A stretch of DNA of 64,000 nucleotides, taken from assembly GCF_016464705.1 (NCBI RefSeq), contig NZ_JAEHOB010000021.1, positions 1-64,000 on the forward strand. Direction: 5' to 3'. The notes beneath the pieces are model-generated. The model searched no databases and was not told the DNA's origin. It saw nothing but the letters and a program-made list of their open reading frames with translations. Positions 15,762-25,990 of the stretch are shown here, piece after piece; position 1 is the stretch's first letter; every line of letters begins with the position of its first letter. The DNA comes from Qaidamihabitans albus. GTDB taxonomy: Bacteria > Actinomycetota > Actinomycetes > Mycobacteriales > Pseudonocardiaceae. Position numbers and translations under genes: made by a program.

Positions 15762-16177
15762 CGGTGCGGATCCACGACGACGAAGGAGACGTAGTGGTCC
15801 CCGGTGTAGTACAGCTCGCGCTGCTCGCCGGTGACGAGCCTGCGCGCGCCACGGTCGGGACTCCCCGGAGTCTCGACCGTGTACTCGCGGTAGTAACCGG
15901 ATGGCTTCTCTGGCAACAACTTCTCCCTATTGCCGAACGTCGTACCGTCGCTTTCCGGATACGGGTACGGTCCCCCCGCCTCGATCAGCCGCCACGTGTC
16001 GCCCGCCTCGGGCGGCAGGGCGGACAGCGCCACGACCCGCAGCCCCGAGTCCGCGCCCGGCAGGCTACCCGGCCCGGTCTCCGGCCCGCCAACCGCGACG
16101 TCCCTGACGATCCACCCGCCGAGCGCCAGCACCAGCAGCCCGATCAGTGCGGCGCTGATGCGCCTGCGGGAGAACAT
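15758..16177 (-). CDS. RNase Sa-like guanyl-specific ribonuclease, membrane-anchored or secreted
   Basis: A 139-residue protein: a basic N-terminus and hydrophobic segment (ISAALIGLLVLALGGWIV, signal peptide or anchor), a short linker, then a microbial RNase of the Sa/barnase group (ALSALPPEAGDTWRLI onwards). Likely catalytic residues by alignment with RNase Sa are Glu98, Arg109, Arg113 and His128 (in YYTGDHY). It should cleave RNA 3' of guanosine. Unlike RNase Sa it has no cysteine, so the family disulfide is missing. The ATG at 16177 is preferred over an upstream start. It pairs with the overlapping barstar gene. Confidence 0.9.
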   Translation of the reverse strand: MFSRRRISAALIGLLVLALGGWIVRDVAVGGPETGPGSLPGADSGLRVVALSALPPEAGDTWRLIEAGGPYPYPESDGTTFGNREKLLPEKPSGYYREYTVETPGSPDRGARRLVTGEQRELYYTGDHYVSFVVVDPHR

Positions 16178-16256
16178 GGGTCTCACTCTAGGCCGTCCCT
16201 GTCCAGGGACACCGGCCGACGTCCGCGGCCGAGCCGAGCCGCGCGGAGCCCGCCGC

Positions 16257-16469
16257 CTACCCGGCGGGCTCGTCCGGGTTCCGGGCACCGCCGCGCCGCA
16301 CGCCCGTGGCGATGCCCGCGAGGACGTCGACGACGCGGTGGATCACCCAGCCCAGCAACAGGCTCAGCGGCACCAGCACAGCCATGACCAGCACGAACTG
16401 CACCGGGAACCACTGCTGCGCGAGCCACAGCTCGGCCCCGTCCCACCAGCCGGACACTCCGTCGAACAC
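16257..16469 (-). CDS. Small single-pass membrane protein
   Basis: A 70-residue protein with a hydrophobic helix at about residues 22-48 (FPVQFVLVMAVLVPLSLLLG and on), preceded by a Trp-rich amphipathic stretch (GWWDGAELWLAQQWF) and followed by a basic tail. I chose the GTG at 16469; a TTG three codons upstream is possible. I believe similar short proteins occur in related genera, but I know no function. It lies just upstream of the RNase/barstar pair on the same strand, separated by a 7-bp-arm hairpin at 16195-16210, so cotranscription is uncertain. Confidence 0.6.
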   Translation of the reverse strand: MFDGVSGWWDGAELWLAQQWFPVQFVLVMAVLVPLSLLLGWVIHRVVDVLAGIATGVRRGGARNPDEPAG

Positions 16470-16528
16470 AACCGGCAAGAATACGCCGCCCCTCGGCCCC
16501 GGCAGTACCGGGCAGGTAGGTTGGCGCC

Positions 16529-17494
16529 ATGTTCGCCGTCTACGCCAAAGAACCCAACGCTGACGACCCGCTCGCCTCGCTGGTGGCGGGTGAGCGGCCC
16601 GAGCCCGACGTCCCCGACGGCTGGGTGAAGGTCGCGGTGAGGGCAGCCAGCCTGAACATGCACGACATCTGGACACTGCGCGGCGTCGGCATCAAGCCCG
16701 AGCAGTTCCCGATGATCCTCGGCTGCGACGGTGCCGGCGTGCTCGACGACGGCACCGAGGTGGTGCTGCACTCGGTGATCAACGACGAGTCGTGGCACGG
16801 TGACGACACGCTCGACCCGAAGCGGACCCTGCTCACCGAGAAGCACCAGGGCAGCTTCGCCGACTCGGTGGTCGTCCCGGCACGCAACGTGCTGCCGAAG
16901 CCTGCCGGCCTCTCCTTCGCCGAGGCGGCCACGATGGGCACCGCCTGGCTCACCGCGTACCGCATGCTGTTCGTCAAGTCCGGCTTGCGGCCCGGCCAGA
17001 CGTTCCTCGTGCAGGGCGCCTCGGGCGGCGTTGCGACCGCGCTCGTCCAGCTCGGCAGGGCCGCCGGCTTCCGCGTCTGGGTGACCGGGCGCAGCGAGGA
17101 GAAACGGGCGCTGGCGGAGCGGCTCGGGGCGCACCAGACCTTCGAGTCCGGCGCGCGGCTGCCGGAGCGCGTCGACGGGGTGTTCGAGACGGTCGGGAAG
17201 GCCACCTGGTCACACTCGGTGAAGTCGCTGAAGCCGGGCGGGATCATCGTCGTCTCCGGCTCCACGAGCGGGCCGGACGCCAACGCCGAGCTGCAGCGGC
17301 TGTTCTTCCTGCAGCTGCGCGTGGCGGGCTCGACGATGGGTACCCGGGACGAGCTGGCCAACCTGCTCTCCTACGTCGACCTGGCCGGAATCCACCCGCA
17401 GATCGGCGCCGAGCTGCCGCTGAGCGAGGCGGCACAGGGCTTCCGCGACATGCTCCAGGGCGCCACCGCCGGAAAGATCGTGTTCACACACTGA
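16529..17494 (+). CDS. Quinone oxidoreductase-like zinc-independent MDR protein
   Basis: A 321-residue medium-chain dehydrogenase/reductase. The N-terminal GroES-like domain contains AASLNMHDIWTLRG and GCDGAGVLDDG; the NADPH-binding Rossmann domain has LVQGASGGVATALVQLGRAAG near residues 157-177. The structural zinc cysteines of alcohol dehydrogenases are absent, as in quinone or enoyl reductases of the family. The substrate is unknown. It is divergent from the small membrane protein gene. Confidence 0.88.
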   Translation: MFAVYAKEPNADDPLASLVAGERPEPDVPDGWVKVAVRAASLNMHDIWTLRGVGIKPEQFPMILGCDGAGVLDDGTEVVLHSVINDESWHGDDTLDPKRTLLTEKHQGSFADSVVVPARNVLPKPAGLSFAEAATMGTAWLTAYRMLFVKSGLRPGQTFLVQGASGGVATALVQLGRAAGFRVWVTGRSEEKRALAERLGAHQTFESGARLPERVDGVFETVGKATWSHSVKSLKPGGIIVVSGSTSGPDANAELQRLFFLQLRVAGSTMGTRDELANLLSYVDLAGIHPQIGAELPLSEAAQGFRDMLQGATAGKIVFTH

Positions 17495-17528
17495 CCGAGA
17501 TCTGCACGCTGACCTGCGAAGAGTCTCG

Positions 17529-17557
17529 TTGACACACTGCCGATACGCGTTTGTTAT
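17529..17557 (+). promoter_or_regulatory. Candidate sigma-70-type promoter overlapping a DnaA-box-like site
   Basis: A consensus -35 TTGACA (17529-17534) lies 17 nt before TGTTAT (17552-17557), giving a predicted start near 17564, upstream of the alpha/beta hydrolase gene. The -10 overlaps TTATCCACA at 17554-17562, a perfect E. coli-type DnaA box. The promoter call rests on consensus match and spacing only. Confidence 0.45.
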
Positions 17558-17604
17558 CCACAGCGCGAGGCATGAAACCGCGTGTCATTGGCTACTCTTG
17601 GGAA

Positions 17605-18639
17605 ATGACCGCGGTGCAGCGGGAGGCCTCGCCGGCGACGGCGAACCCGGAAGTGCCCGGCCCAGAGATCCGGGTCGGGCACCGCCGCTTCGCGGGTTTC
17701 CGCACCAGGGTGCTCGAGGTCGGACCGCGGCCCGCGGAGGTCGGTGCGGGCCGCCGGTCCGGCCTGCGGCGGAGCAGGCGCCCGGGCCAGACCCGCACCG
17801 CGCCCCGGCTGGTCCTGCTGCACGGCTACTGCGACAGCGCCGACACCTGGCGCCCGGTGCTCGAACGGCTCGCCGAGGATGGCCACGCGGCCGTCGCGGT
17901 CGACCTGCCCGGCTTCGGTGAAGCCGACCCGCTGCGTCCCGGAGCCATCCTCCCCCAGCTGGACGCCTTCACGGCCGCGCTGCTCAGGGAGCAGTCCGTG
18001 CTCGGCAGTGTCGTGCTCGCCGGCAACTCGCTCGGCGGCACGATGGGCCTGCGTGCCGGGCAGAACCCGCGGCTCCCGGTCTCCGGAATCGTCTCGATCG
18101 CCGCCCCCGGCTTCGTCGACTCGTGGCTCGTCCGCGCGGTCGGCCGGTACCCGCTGCCGTTGCGCCTGTACTCCGCCCTGCCGCTGCCCGTGCCCGGCTT
18201 CGTCGTGCGCAGGGTCGCCGAGCAGGTCATCCCCCGCCTGCTCTACGCCGACGCCGGCACCGCAGAGCAGCACCACGTGCGCCGGTTCGCCGAACTGTTC
18301 CCGGACTACCGCTCCACCACCAGCAGGCTGGAGCAGGCCCGGCAGCTGGTCGGCGAGCTCGCCGAGGCATACCAGCCGGACCGGGTACAGGTCCCGTTGC
18401 TGGTCGTGGCCTGCGGGAAGGACCGGCTGGTGAGCGCCGCGGCTGGCAGGCGGCTGCACGCGCTCGTGCCGCACAGCAGGCTGCTGCTCCGCGACGACTG
18501 GGGGCACTGTCCCCAGCTCGACGACCCGCGTTCGATCGCCGAGCTGCTGACGTTCTTCGCCGCAGGCGCACGCAGGCAGTCCGCACCGGGCAAGACGGCC
18601 GGGGCCGCGTCGACCGGGGCCACCGAGGCCGCGGGCTGA
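17605..18639 (+). CDS. Alpha/beta hydrolase
   Basis: About 344 residues, alpha/beta hydrolase fold. LLHGYCDSADTWRPVL forms the oxyanion region, AGNSLGG is the nucleophile elbow with the catalytic Ser, CGKDRLV carries the likely Asp and WGHCPQLDDP the catalytic His. This resembles epoxide hydrolase or C-C hydrolase relatives; the substrate is unknown. In-frame TTG (17551) and ATG (17572) starts lie upstream; I chose the ATG at 17605. The N-terminal 45 residues are low in structure and Arg-rich. It converges with the nitronate monooxygenase gene with only 1 nt between. Confidence 0.85.
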   Translation: MTAVQREASPATANPEVPGPEIRVGHRRFAGFRTRVLEVGPRPAEVGAGRRSGLRRSRRPGQTRTAPRLVLLHGYCDSADTWRPVLERLAEDGHAAVAVDLPGFGEADPLRPGAILPQLDAFTAALLREQSVLGSVVLAGNSLGGTMGLRAGQNPRLPVSGIVSIAAPGFVDSWLVRAVGRYPLPLRLYSALPLPVPGFVVRRVAEQVIPRLLYADAGTAEQHHVRRFAELFPDYRSTTSRLEQARQLVGELAEAYQPDRVQVPLLVVACGKDRLVSAAAGRRLHALVPHSRLLLRDDWGHCPQLDDPRSIAELLTFFAAGARRQSAPGKTAGAASTGATEAAG

Positions 18640-18640
18640 C

Positions 18641-19693
18641 TCAGCCGAACAGCTTCCCGCCCCGGCCGAGCGCCTCCTGTGCCTGTACGCACAGTCTCTC
18701 GATGATCTCCGCAGCCGGGCCCGAGCCGGCGGCGGGATAGGCCTGCCCCGCCCACAGCGACATCGCCTCCGGGTCGCCCGCCTCCCCGGCGGCGGAGCGG
18801 ATCGGCTTGCTCATGTGGTGGATCTGCGGATAGGCGGGTGGCGCGTGCTCGGAGTGCTCGCGGGAGAACTGGTTCACCAGTCCCCGGGCGGGGCGCCCGC
18901 TGAACGCCCTGGTGAACGCGGTCGGCCGGTCCGCCTCGGCGAGCACCCGCCGGTGCACCGGATGGGTACCCGCCTCGTCGGCCCTGAGGAAGGCCGTGCC
19001 GAGCTGCGTCGCGGTGGCACCCGCGACCAGCGCCGCGGCGACGTCGGCGCCGTGCACAAGCCCACCCGCGGCGACCAGCGGCAGGTCGGTCACGGCCGAC
19101 ACCAGGCGCAGCACGGCGAGCAGGCCGTACACGTCGCCGCCCGCCGGAGACTCCGGGTCGTCGGTGAACAGGCCGCGGTGGCCACCGGCCTCGAATCCCT
19201 GCACGCACAGGCCGTCCGCACCCGCCGCGGCCGCGTGCCGCGCCTCCTCGGGAGTGGTGACCGTGACGAGCACCTTGCTGCCCACCTCGTGCAGCCGTGC
19301 GATGTCGGCCTCGATCGGCGTGCCGAAGGTGAACGACACCACCGGAATCCGCCGCTCGACGACCAGGTCGATCTTGGCCGCGTAGGCGTCGTCGTCCCAG
19401 CGCGGATCTCCCGGCTCGACGCCGAAGTGCCGCGCCTCCTCCAGCAGCCGCCTTGCGTACGGGCGGGTGTCCACAGTAGAGCGGATACCGGGCACGAACA
19501 GGTTGATCCCGAACTCGCCACCGGTCAGCTCCCTGGTCCGCTCGATCTGGCCCACCAGCGCCGCCGCGCTCAGATAGCCGCCGGCGAGGAAACCGAAGGC
19601 GCCGGCGCGCGTGGCCGCGCCCACCAGCTCCGGCGTGGAGGGGCCACCGGCCATCGGCGCGACGATCACGGGGACGCGCAAGCTGTCGAACAT
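18641..19693 (-). CDS. Nitronate monooxygenase / 2-nitropropane dioxygenase family
   Basis: FMN-dependent TIM-barrel enzyme of 350 residues that oxidises nitronates such as propionate 3-nitronate. The signature QGFEAGGHRGLF holds the catalytic His of class I enzymes; VPVIVAPMAGG at the N-terminus and AAGGLVHGADVAAALVAGA bind the FMN phosphate. The start is the ATG at 19693, because the barrel begins immediately. It is divergent from the F420-type split-barrel gene over about 100 bp. Confidence 0.88.
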   Translation of the reverse strand: MFDSLRVPVIVAPMAGGPSTPELVGAATRAGAFGFLAGGYLSAAALVGQIERTRELTGGEFGINLFVPGIRSTVDTRPYARRLLEEARHFGVEPGDPRWDDDAYAAKIDLVVERRIPVVSFTFGTPIEADIARLHEVGSKVLVTVTTPEEARHAAAAGADGLCVQGFEAGGHRGLFTDDPESPAGGDVYGLLAVLRLVSAVTDLPLVAAGGLVHGADVAAALVAGATATQLGTAFLRADEAGTHPVHRRVLAEADRPTAFTRAFSGRPARGLVNQFSREHSEHAPPAYPQIHHMSKPIRSAAGEAGDPEAMSLWAGQAYPAAGSGPAAEIIERLCVQAQEALGRGGKLFG

Positions 19694-19795
19694 GCGCCAA
19701 GCGTACGAACCGCCACCAGGCCGCCACGACTCGGTCATATCCACGCCGCTTCCGCGCGGCTGAGAAACGAGCGGGTGGCCGTTACGCTGGGCTCC

Positions 19796-20242
19796 ATGCC
19801 TGCCGATCTCGCCCTCGTCCGCCGCCTCGCGGCCGCGGAGAACGGTCTCGCGACCATCGCCACCACCCGTCCGGACGGCACCGTGCACGCCTCCGTCGTC
19901 AACGCGGGCGTGCTCCCCGATCCGGTGTCCGGCAACACCAGCGTCGGCCTGGTGGCCCGCGGCGGCACCCGCAAGCTGGAGCACCTGCGACGCTCCGGGC
20001 ACGCCACCGTCGTGTTCCGCCGGGGCTGGGAGTGGGTCTCGGTGCAGGGGCCGGTGCGGCTGATCGGGCCGGACGACCCTGACCCCGACTTCCTCGCCGA
20101 CGGCGTGCCCCGCCTGCTGCGGGACGTGTTCACCGCGGCGGGTGGCACGCACGACAACTGGGGCGAGTACGACCGGGTGATGGCCGAGGAGCGCCGCGCC
20201 GCGGTGTTCGTCGAGGCGGCCAGGATCAGCGGCAACGGCTGA
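19796..20242 (+). CDS. F420-dependent PPOX-class (split-barrel) protein
   Basis: A 148-residue split beta-barrel flavin/deazaflavin protein. Family-typical segments are LATIATTRPDGTVHASVVNAG, a Gly-rich stretch around VGLVARGGTRKLEHL, and RSGHATVVFRRGWEWVSVQG. Actinobacterial members commonly use coenzyme F420 for reduction of unsaturated substrates, or only bind it. The substrate is unknown. It lies downstream of the nitronate monooxygenase promoter region and converges with lepA across palindromic repeat copy 3. Confidence 0.8.
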   Translation: MPADLALVRRLAAAENGLATIATTRPDGTVHASVVNAGVLPDPVSGNTSVGLVARGGTRKLEHLRRSGHATVVFRRGWEWVSVQGPVRLIGPDDPDPDFLADGVPRLLRDVFTAAGGTHDNWGEYDRVMAEERRAAVFVEAARISGNG

Positions 20243-20252
20243 GCCCGTGGCC

Positions 20253-20298
20253 CTCGTGAGTGCGCACACGAGTTCTCACTCGCGTAGCCACTCACGAG
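20253..20298. repeat. Palindromic repeat family R, copy 3
   Basis: Outer arms CTCGTGAGTG / CACTCACGAG around CGAGTTCTCACTCG, between the convergent F420-type gene and lepA. Its core, with TTCTCA in place of TTCTAA, is shared with copy 6. It ends 13 bp before the lepA stop and is the only hairpin in this junction. Confidence 0.85.
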
Positions 20299-20311
20299 GC
20301 GGGCGGGCGGC

Positions 20312-22168
<1,857 letters not shown>

Positions 22169-22279
22169 TCGGGTTCCTCGATCGGTCGGGGGTGGCGACC
22201 TCCATGTTCCCATGCGGCCGAGCCGGATCTCCGGGTCATCCCCGATGCGAATCTCGCGGCGCTGTGTTGACCTCGAAGT

Positions 22280-22879
22280 ATGAGTACTCAGCTAGCCCAG
22301 GTGCTGGACCGGACGTTCGGCCACCCGCGCGGCCTGCTCGGCCGGATCGGCGGGGCGGTGATGGCCCGCGGCAACGCGGCGACCGAGCGGCACGTGGTCG
22401 AGGTGGCCGGCCTCGCACCGGACGAGACGGTGCTCGTCCTCGGGCCGGGGCCCGGGATCGGACTGGCCGCCGCCGCCGAGCGCGCGAGCCTGGCGATCGC
22501 CGTGGACCCGTCCGAGGAGATGCTCGAACAGTGCAGGCAGCGATGCGCGAGCGCGGTCGCGGACGGCACGGTGCGGCTCCGGCTCGGTTCCGCCGAGGAC
22601 ACCGGCCAGGAGACCGGCTCGGTCGACGTGGTGCTCAGCGTGAACAGCGTCCAGCTGTGGGAGGACCGGCCCGCGGCGTACGCGGAACTGCTCCGGGTGC
22701 TGCGTCCCGGTGGCCGCCTGGTGCTCTCGGCGCACGAGAAGTGGCTGCCGGTGCCCCGGCACGAGCTCGCGCGGGAACTGGCGGCGGCCGGGTTCACCGA
22801 TCTGCAGACCTGGGTATGGGACCCGCCCGGCCGGGCGGCGGCGCGCGCGGCGCAGCTGCGTGCGCACGCGCCGCGTTGA
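22280..22879 (+). CDS. Class I SAM-dependent methyltransferase
   Basis: A 199-residue Rossmann-fold methyltransferase with the motif I variant [11 protein letters not shown], the acidic end of strand 2 in [10 protein letters not shown], and [11 protein letters not shown] plus [13 protein letters not shown] for motifs IV-V. It resembles the UbiE/phospholipid methyltransferase type; the substrate is unknown. It is divergent from lepA and converges with the WXG-type gene with 7 nt between. Confidence 0.82.
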   Translation: MSTQLAQVLDRTFGHPRGLLGRIGGAVMARGNAATERHVVEVAGLAPDETVLVLGPGPGIGLAAAAERASLAIAVDPSEEMLEQCRQRCASAVADGTVRLRLGSAEDTGQETGSVDVVLSVNSVQLWEDRPAAYAELLRVLRPGGRLVLSAHEKWLPVPRHELARELAAAGFTDLQTWVWDPPGRAAARAAQLRAHAPR

Positions 22880-22886
22880 CCGGCGG

Positions 22887-23903
22887 CTACTTCCCTTCCC
22901 TGGACTCCTGCGCGGCCTTCTCGTAGTTCTCGTCGGCGTTCGAGCCCTCCTTCGCGGCCTCGTAGACCCCGACCCTGCCGATGTTGCCCGGGTCGATCGT
23001 GTCGGCAAAGCCGTCGCGGTTGCGCTTGGCGAACGCGCCGTCCACCTTGTCGGCCAGGTTGCCGACGCTGTCCGGCAGCTTGTTCTTCAGCACGCCGCTC
23101 CAGTCGCCCATCGTGTTCTCGACCTGGCGCAGCGCCTGCCCGTGGCGGCCTGCGGTCCGGCCGAGCGTCTTGGCCGTGTCGCCGAAGCGCTTGGACATCT
23201 TGCCCAGTGCCTGCACCGCCCCGCGAAGCTTGCGGAACCTGCTCAGGATGTTGGCGAGCTTCATCAGCAGCTTGGAGATCTTGCCGGCGATCTTGCCCGC
23301 CGTGGCGGCTCCGCGAGCGACGGCCCATCCGGTGAACGCCGCGATCGAGCCGCCGAGGGTGAACCAGCTGCTGGCCAGCGCCGCGGCCGCGGCGATGACG
23401 ATCTCGGACACCACATCGGCGATCAGATCCCGGATGATGGCGCGCACCGTGGCGACCAGCACCCCGGACCCCTGTACGGCGTTCGACACGCTGGTCGAGG
23501 CGTTCTCCAGCGCCCGGATCTGCTCGACGATCTGCCCCGCCGTCTCCCGGTAGCGGTCGGCCGCGTCACCCTCCCAGCTGGCGATCTCCGTGGCGAGCGC
23601 CCTCTCGTAGTCGGCGGCGATCTGCCCGACGTCCGAGCGGACCTGCTCGCCCCAGACGGCGGCGACCTCGTTGATCTTCGCCGGATCACCGGCGAGGTCG
23701 TCCAGCGGCTCCCTGAGGAAGTCGAGATGCTCGATCAGCCAGCCGATCCCGGCGCTGAGCAGCCCGCCGAGCGGGTTGGCGACGAAGCCGAGCGCGTCGA
23801 GGCCGAGCGCGACGCCGTCCATCGCCCAGTCCTCGGGATTGTCCAGATCCTGCGCGGCGGTGTTGACCGTGTCGATGATCCCCGCGCCCGCCGTGTCCAC
23901 CAT
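22887..23903 (-). CDS. WXG100-superfamily-like protein, putative type VII secretion substrate
   Basis: A 338-residue, mainly helical protein. An N-terminal hydrophobic patch (LGFVANPLGGLLSAGIGWL) is followed by a helical hairpin with a WxG turn (SWEGDAADRY near residue 110), an Ala-rich membrane-like segment (VSEIVIAAAAALASSWF), a Lys-rich helix and a charged tail. This fits long WXG/LXG-like ESX substrates or their chaperones. No toxin domain is recognisable at the C-terminus. The ATG overlaps the upstream EspC-like gene stop by 1 nt (TGATG); a GTG one codon earlier is possible. Confidence 0.75.
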   Translation of the reverse strand: MVDTAGAGIIDTVNTAAQDLDNPEDWAMDGVALGLDALGFVANPLGGLLSAGIGWLIEHLDFLREPLDDLAGDPAKINEVAAVWGEQVRSDVGQIAADYERALATEIASWEGDAADRYRETAGQIVEQIRALENASTSVSNAVQGSGVLVATVRAIIRDLIADVVSEIVIAAAAALASSWFTLGGSIAAFTGWAVARGAATAGKIAGKISKLLMKLANILSRFRKLRGAVQALGKMSKRFGDTAKTLGRTAGRHGQALRQVENTMGDWSGVLKNKLPDSVGNLADKVDGAFAKRNRDGFADTIDPGNIGRVGVYEAAKEGSNADENYEKAAQESREGK

Positions 23904-24214
23904 CACTGGCCCCCGAACTTGTCGAGCAGATCGCGGATCTCGGTCTCGATCTGCCGGTAGTGCTCGCCTGCCGCCTTCACGCCCTCGCCGAAGTCGGTCA
24001 GCCCGCTGCCCATCTCCTTGATCGCCTCGGCCGTCTCGGCGATCTGCTCGCGCGCGTCGCCGCTGAACGCCTGGCCGATGATCCCGTACGTCTCGATGCC
24101 GAGATCGACACCGCCGCCCGTCTCACCGGCCTTGGTCAGCCGTTCACCCAGCTTGTCCACCGTCGCCGAGTGCGTGGCCAGATCCTCCGGCGTCGACTTG
24201 AATCCCTGTCCCAT
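23903..24214 (-). CDS. EspC-like type VII secretion-associated small protein
   Basis: A 103-residue helical protein of the size and pattern of EspC/WXG100 partners: helix 1 around LATHSATVDKLGERLTKAG, a Gly-containing turn, then ETAEAIKEMGSGLTDFGEGV and a final helix. It probably forms a heterodimer with the downstream 338-residue protein, whose gene it overlaps. GAGGTGA lies just before the ATG. A secretion signal of the YxxxD/E type is not clear-cut, so secretion by ESX is inferred from the family and context. Confidence 0.78.
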   Translation of the reverse strand: MGQGFKSTPEDLATHSATVDKLGERLTKAGETGGGVDLGIETYGIIGQAFSGDAREQIAETAEAIKEMGSGLTDFGEGVKAAGEHYRQIETEIRDLLDKFGGQ

Positions 24215-24218
24215 TCGT

Positions 24219-24701
24219 TCACCTCAGAATCGAGCCACCGAAGGACTCTCCGTCGTCGTTGTCGTTGTCGCGGTCGTCACCGCGGGACGTGCGGGGCCTG
24301 CCGCCCGCCTCGTCCTCCCGCGCCGCCGGTTCGGGCTCCTCCTCGAGCGCGGTGCCCACCTGCTCACGCAAGAACTCCATCGCATCCGACTCGCCGACGA
24401 GCGGCAACAGCGCGTCCTGGGTCTGCGCGGCGGCGTCGGCATGTGCGGCCTGGATGGTCCGCGTGATGGTCGCGGCGAGCCGGTCGTGGCCCAGTTCGAG
24501 GGCGCGGGGGGTCAGTTCGAGCTTCTCCAGGCGCCCGCCGGGGGCGAGCACGACCGACACCGTGCCGTCCTCGCTCGCGGCTCTGGCTCGCACGTTCTTG
24601 ATCTGTTCCTGCGTCTGCTCCGCGCGGCGCTGGATGTCACCGACCCTGCGGGTGTAGTCGGCGAGCCACTGCTCGGCGCGTCCCATGCCTTCGGCTGCCA
24701 C
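24219..24701 (-). CDS. YbaB/EbfC family protein
   Basis: A 160-residue protein with the YbaB/EbfC core (QRRAEQTQEQIKNVRARA, then VSVVLAPGGRLEKLELTPRA) and an acidic, disordered tail (RGDDRDNDNDDGESFGG). Classical members bind DNA near recM; divergent copies like this one regularly accompany WXG/EspC-type genes in actinobacteria, where they may be chaperones or nucleoid proteins. I chose the GTG at 24701 with an AAGGGATAAGG stretch before it; an ATG five codons later is possible. Confidence 0.78.
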   Translation of the reverse strand: MAAEGMGRAEQWLADYTRRVGDIQRRAEQTQEQIKNVRARAASEDGTVSVVLAPGGRLEKLELTPRALELGHDRLAATITRTIQAAHADAAAQTQDALLPLVGESDAMEFLREQVGTALEEEPEPAAREDEAGGRPRTSRGDDRDNDNDDGESFGGSILR

Positions 24702-24724
24702 CCTTATCCCTTCCCTTTCGCGTG

Positions 24725-25990
24725 CTACGACGTGGCGCTCCCGCCGACGGTTCCGGATGCCGTGAGATCGGTGTCCCGGAAACGCGCGAGGAGCAGCTCG
24801 AGCCTGCGGTGCCTGGTCTCCGTCGTGGCCAGCCACACCACCGCCAGCAGGGCCAGCAGCCCGGCCTGGCTCGCAGCGGCCAGCCACACCGCAGGCGGGG
24901 CCGCCGACGGCACCACCCCGGCGGCACGCACGGCCGCCCACGCGGCCGCCCACGCGGCCAGCGCGATGAACGATAACCCGGCTGCCAGCCCGGTCAGCCG
25001 ATCCCGGCGGCGCGTTGCCTCCGCCTGCCGCAGCCGTGCGCCGGCCTTCTTCTCCGACGATCCCTTCCCCGAGTCGTCGCGCGCCAGGTACGCCGGTCCG
25101 TACCGGAACAGCCGTGCCGCGTCCCGGCGCGCGGCTCCGGCCATCGTGAGCAGCAGGGCCGCCAGCGCGAGCCCGACGATCACCACGGCCGTCGCCGGCG
25201 GGTCCACCAGCAGTGCCCGCTCGATCTGCGGCCACGGCGAGACGAAGTCCCGGGCCCGGGGCGCGTCGAAGCGCGGCACGGTGGCCAGCGGCACCGCGAG
25301 CGCGACCAGGCCGCACCAGGCGCCGAGCAGCCGTAACCGCAGCACCAGCCGGGGCACCGGGGCGGCCTCGCGGTCCTCGTCGTCCAGCGGCCAGGCCGCG
25401 GCCACCCGTTGGTGTGTCCGCCGCTGCTCGATCGGGCTGGTACTGCGGGCCGGGGCGCGCGGTGCCCCGCCACTGCGCCCCTCACCACTGCGCCCCTCAC
25501 CACTGCGCCCACTCCGAGCCCGGGGCCGGAACACGCGGTAGCCCGCGTGCAGCGCGCCGATCCCTGCGGCCACCGCGGCGAAGCCGAACGCGATCGTGAC
25601 TGGCAGTTCCAGTGCGGCGAAACGGGCGCTGTCGTTGCGGCCGAGCGACGACTCCTCGCGGAGCCCCTCGGCCACGTCGAGATACACCGGCACCGGGCTG
25701 CCCGCGTCGCCCGGGCGAAGCTGGCCCGGTGGGAAGGCGAGGCGCTCGGTGTCGCCGTCGGACCAGCGAACGTCCGCCGTGCAGCGGTAGGTGGTGCCGA
25801 GCCCGTAGCGGCTGACCGGGCCGTACTCGGTGCACTCGTGCACCGACGCGGTGCCCACGCGCTCGACCTCGGGCCCGCCCCCGGAGATCGACCGGGACAC
25901 GGTGGCCCAGCCGAGCAGGACGAGCAGCAGGGCCAGGCACCACAGCAGGGCGCGGGCGATCCGGCCCGCGGCGCTACGCGGTGCGGACAT
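24725..25990 (-). CDS. Membrane protein with DUF6346-like extracellular domain
   Basis: About 421 residues. A first membrane helix (ALLWCLALLLVLLGWATV) is followed by an exported domain with a cysteine pair in HECTEYGPVSRYG and YRCTADVRWSDGD, a pattern I associate with the actinobacterial DUF6346 family. Then come a second helix, a cytoplasmic linker with a Gly-Arg-Ser-Gly-Glu repeat, and three or four further helices. It precedes the YbaB and EspC-like genes on the same strand and may be a membrane component of the secretion-associated cassette. I chose the ATG at 25990; it overlaps the VOC gene by 17 nt. Confidence 0.68.
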   Translation of the reverse strand: MSAPRSAAGRIARALLWCLALLLVLLGWATVSRSISGGGPEVERVGTASVHECTEYGPVSRYGLGTTYRCTADVRWSDGDTERLAFPPGQLRPGDAGSPVPVYLDVAEGLREESSLGRNDSARFAALELPVTIAFGFAAVAAGIGALHAGYRVFRPRARSGRSGEGRSGEGRSGGAPRAPARSTSPIEQRRTHQRVAAAWPLDDEDREAAPVPRLVLRLRLLGAWCGLVALAVPLATVPRFDAPRARDFVSPWPQIERALLVDPPATAVVIVGLALAALLLTMAGAARRDAARLFRYGPAYLARDDSGKGSSEKKAGARLRQAEATRRRDRLTGLAAGLSFIALAAWAAAWAAVRAAGVVPSAAPPAVWLAAASQAGLLALLAVVWLATTETRHRRLELLLARFRDTDLTASGTVGGSATS

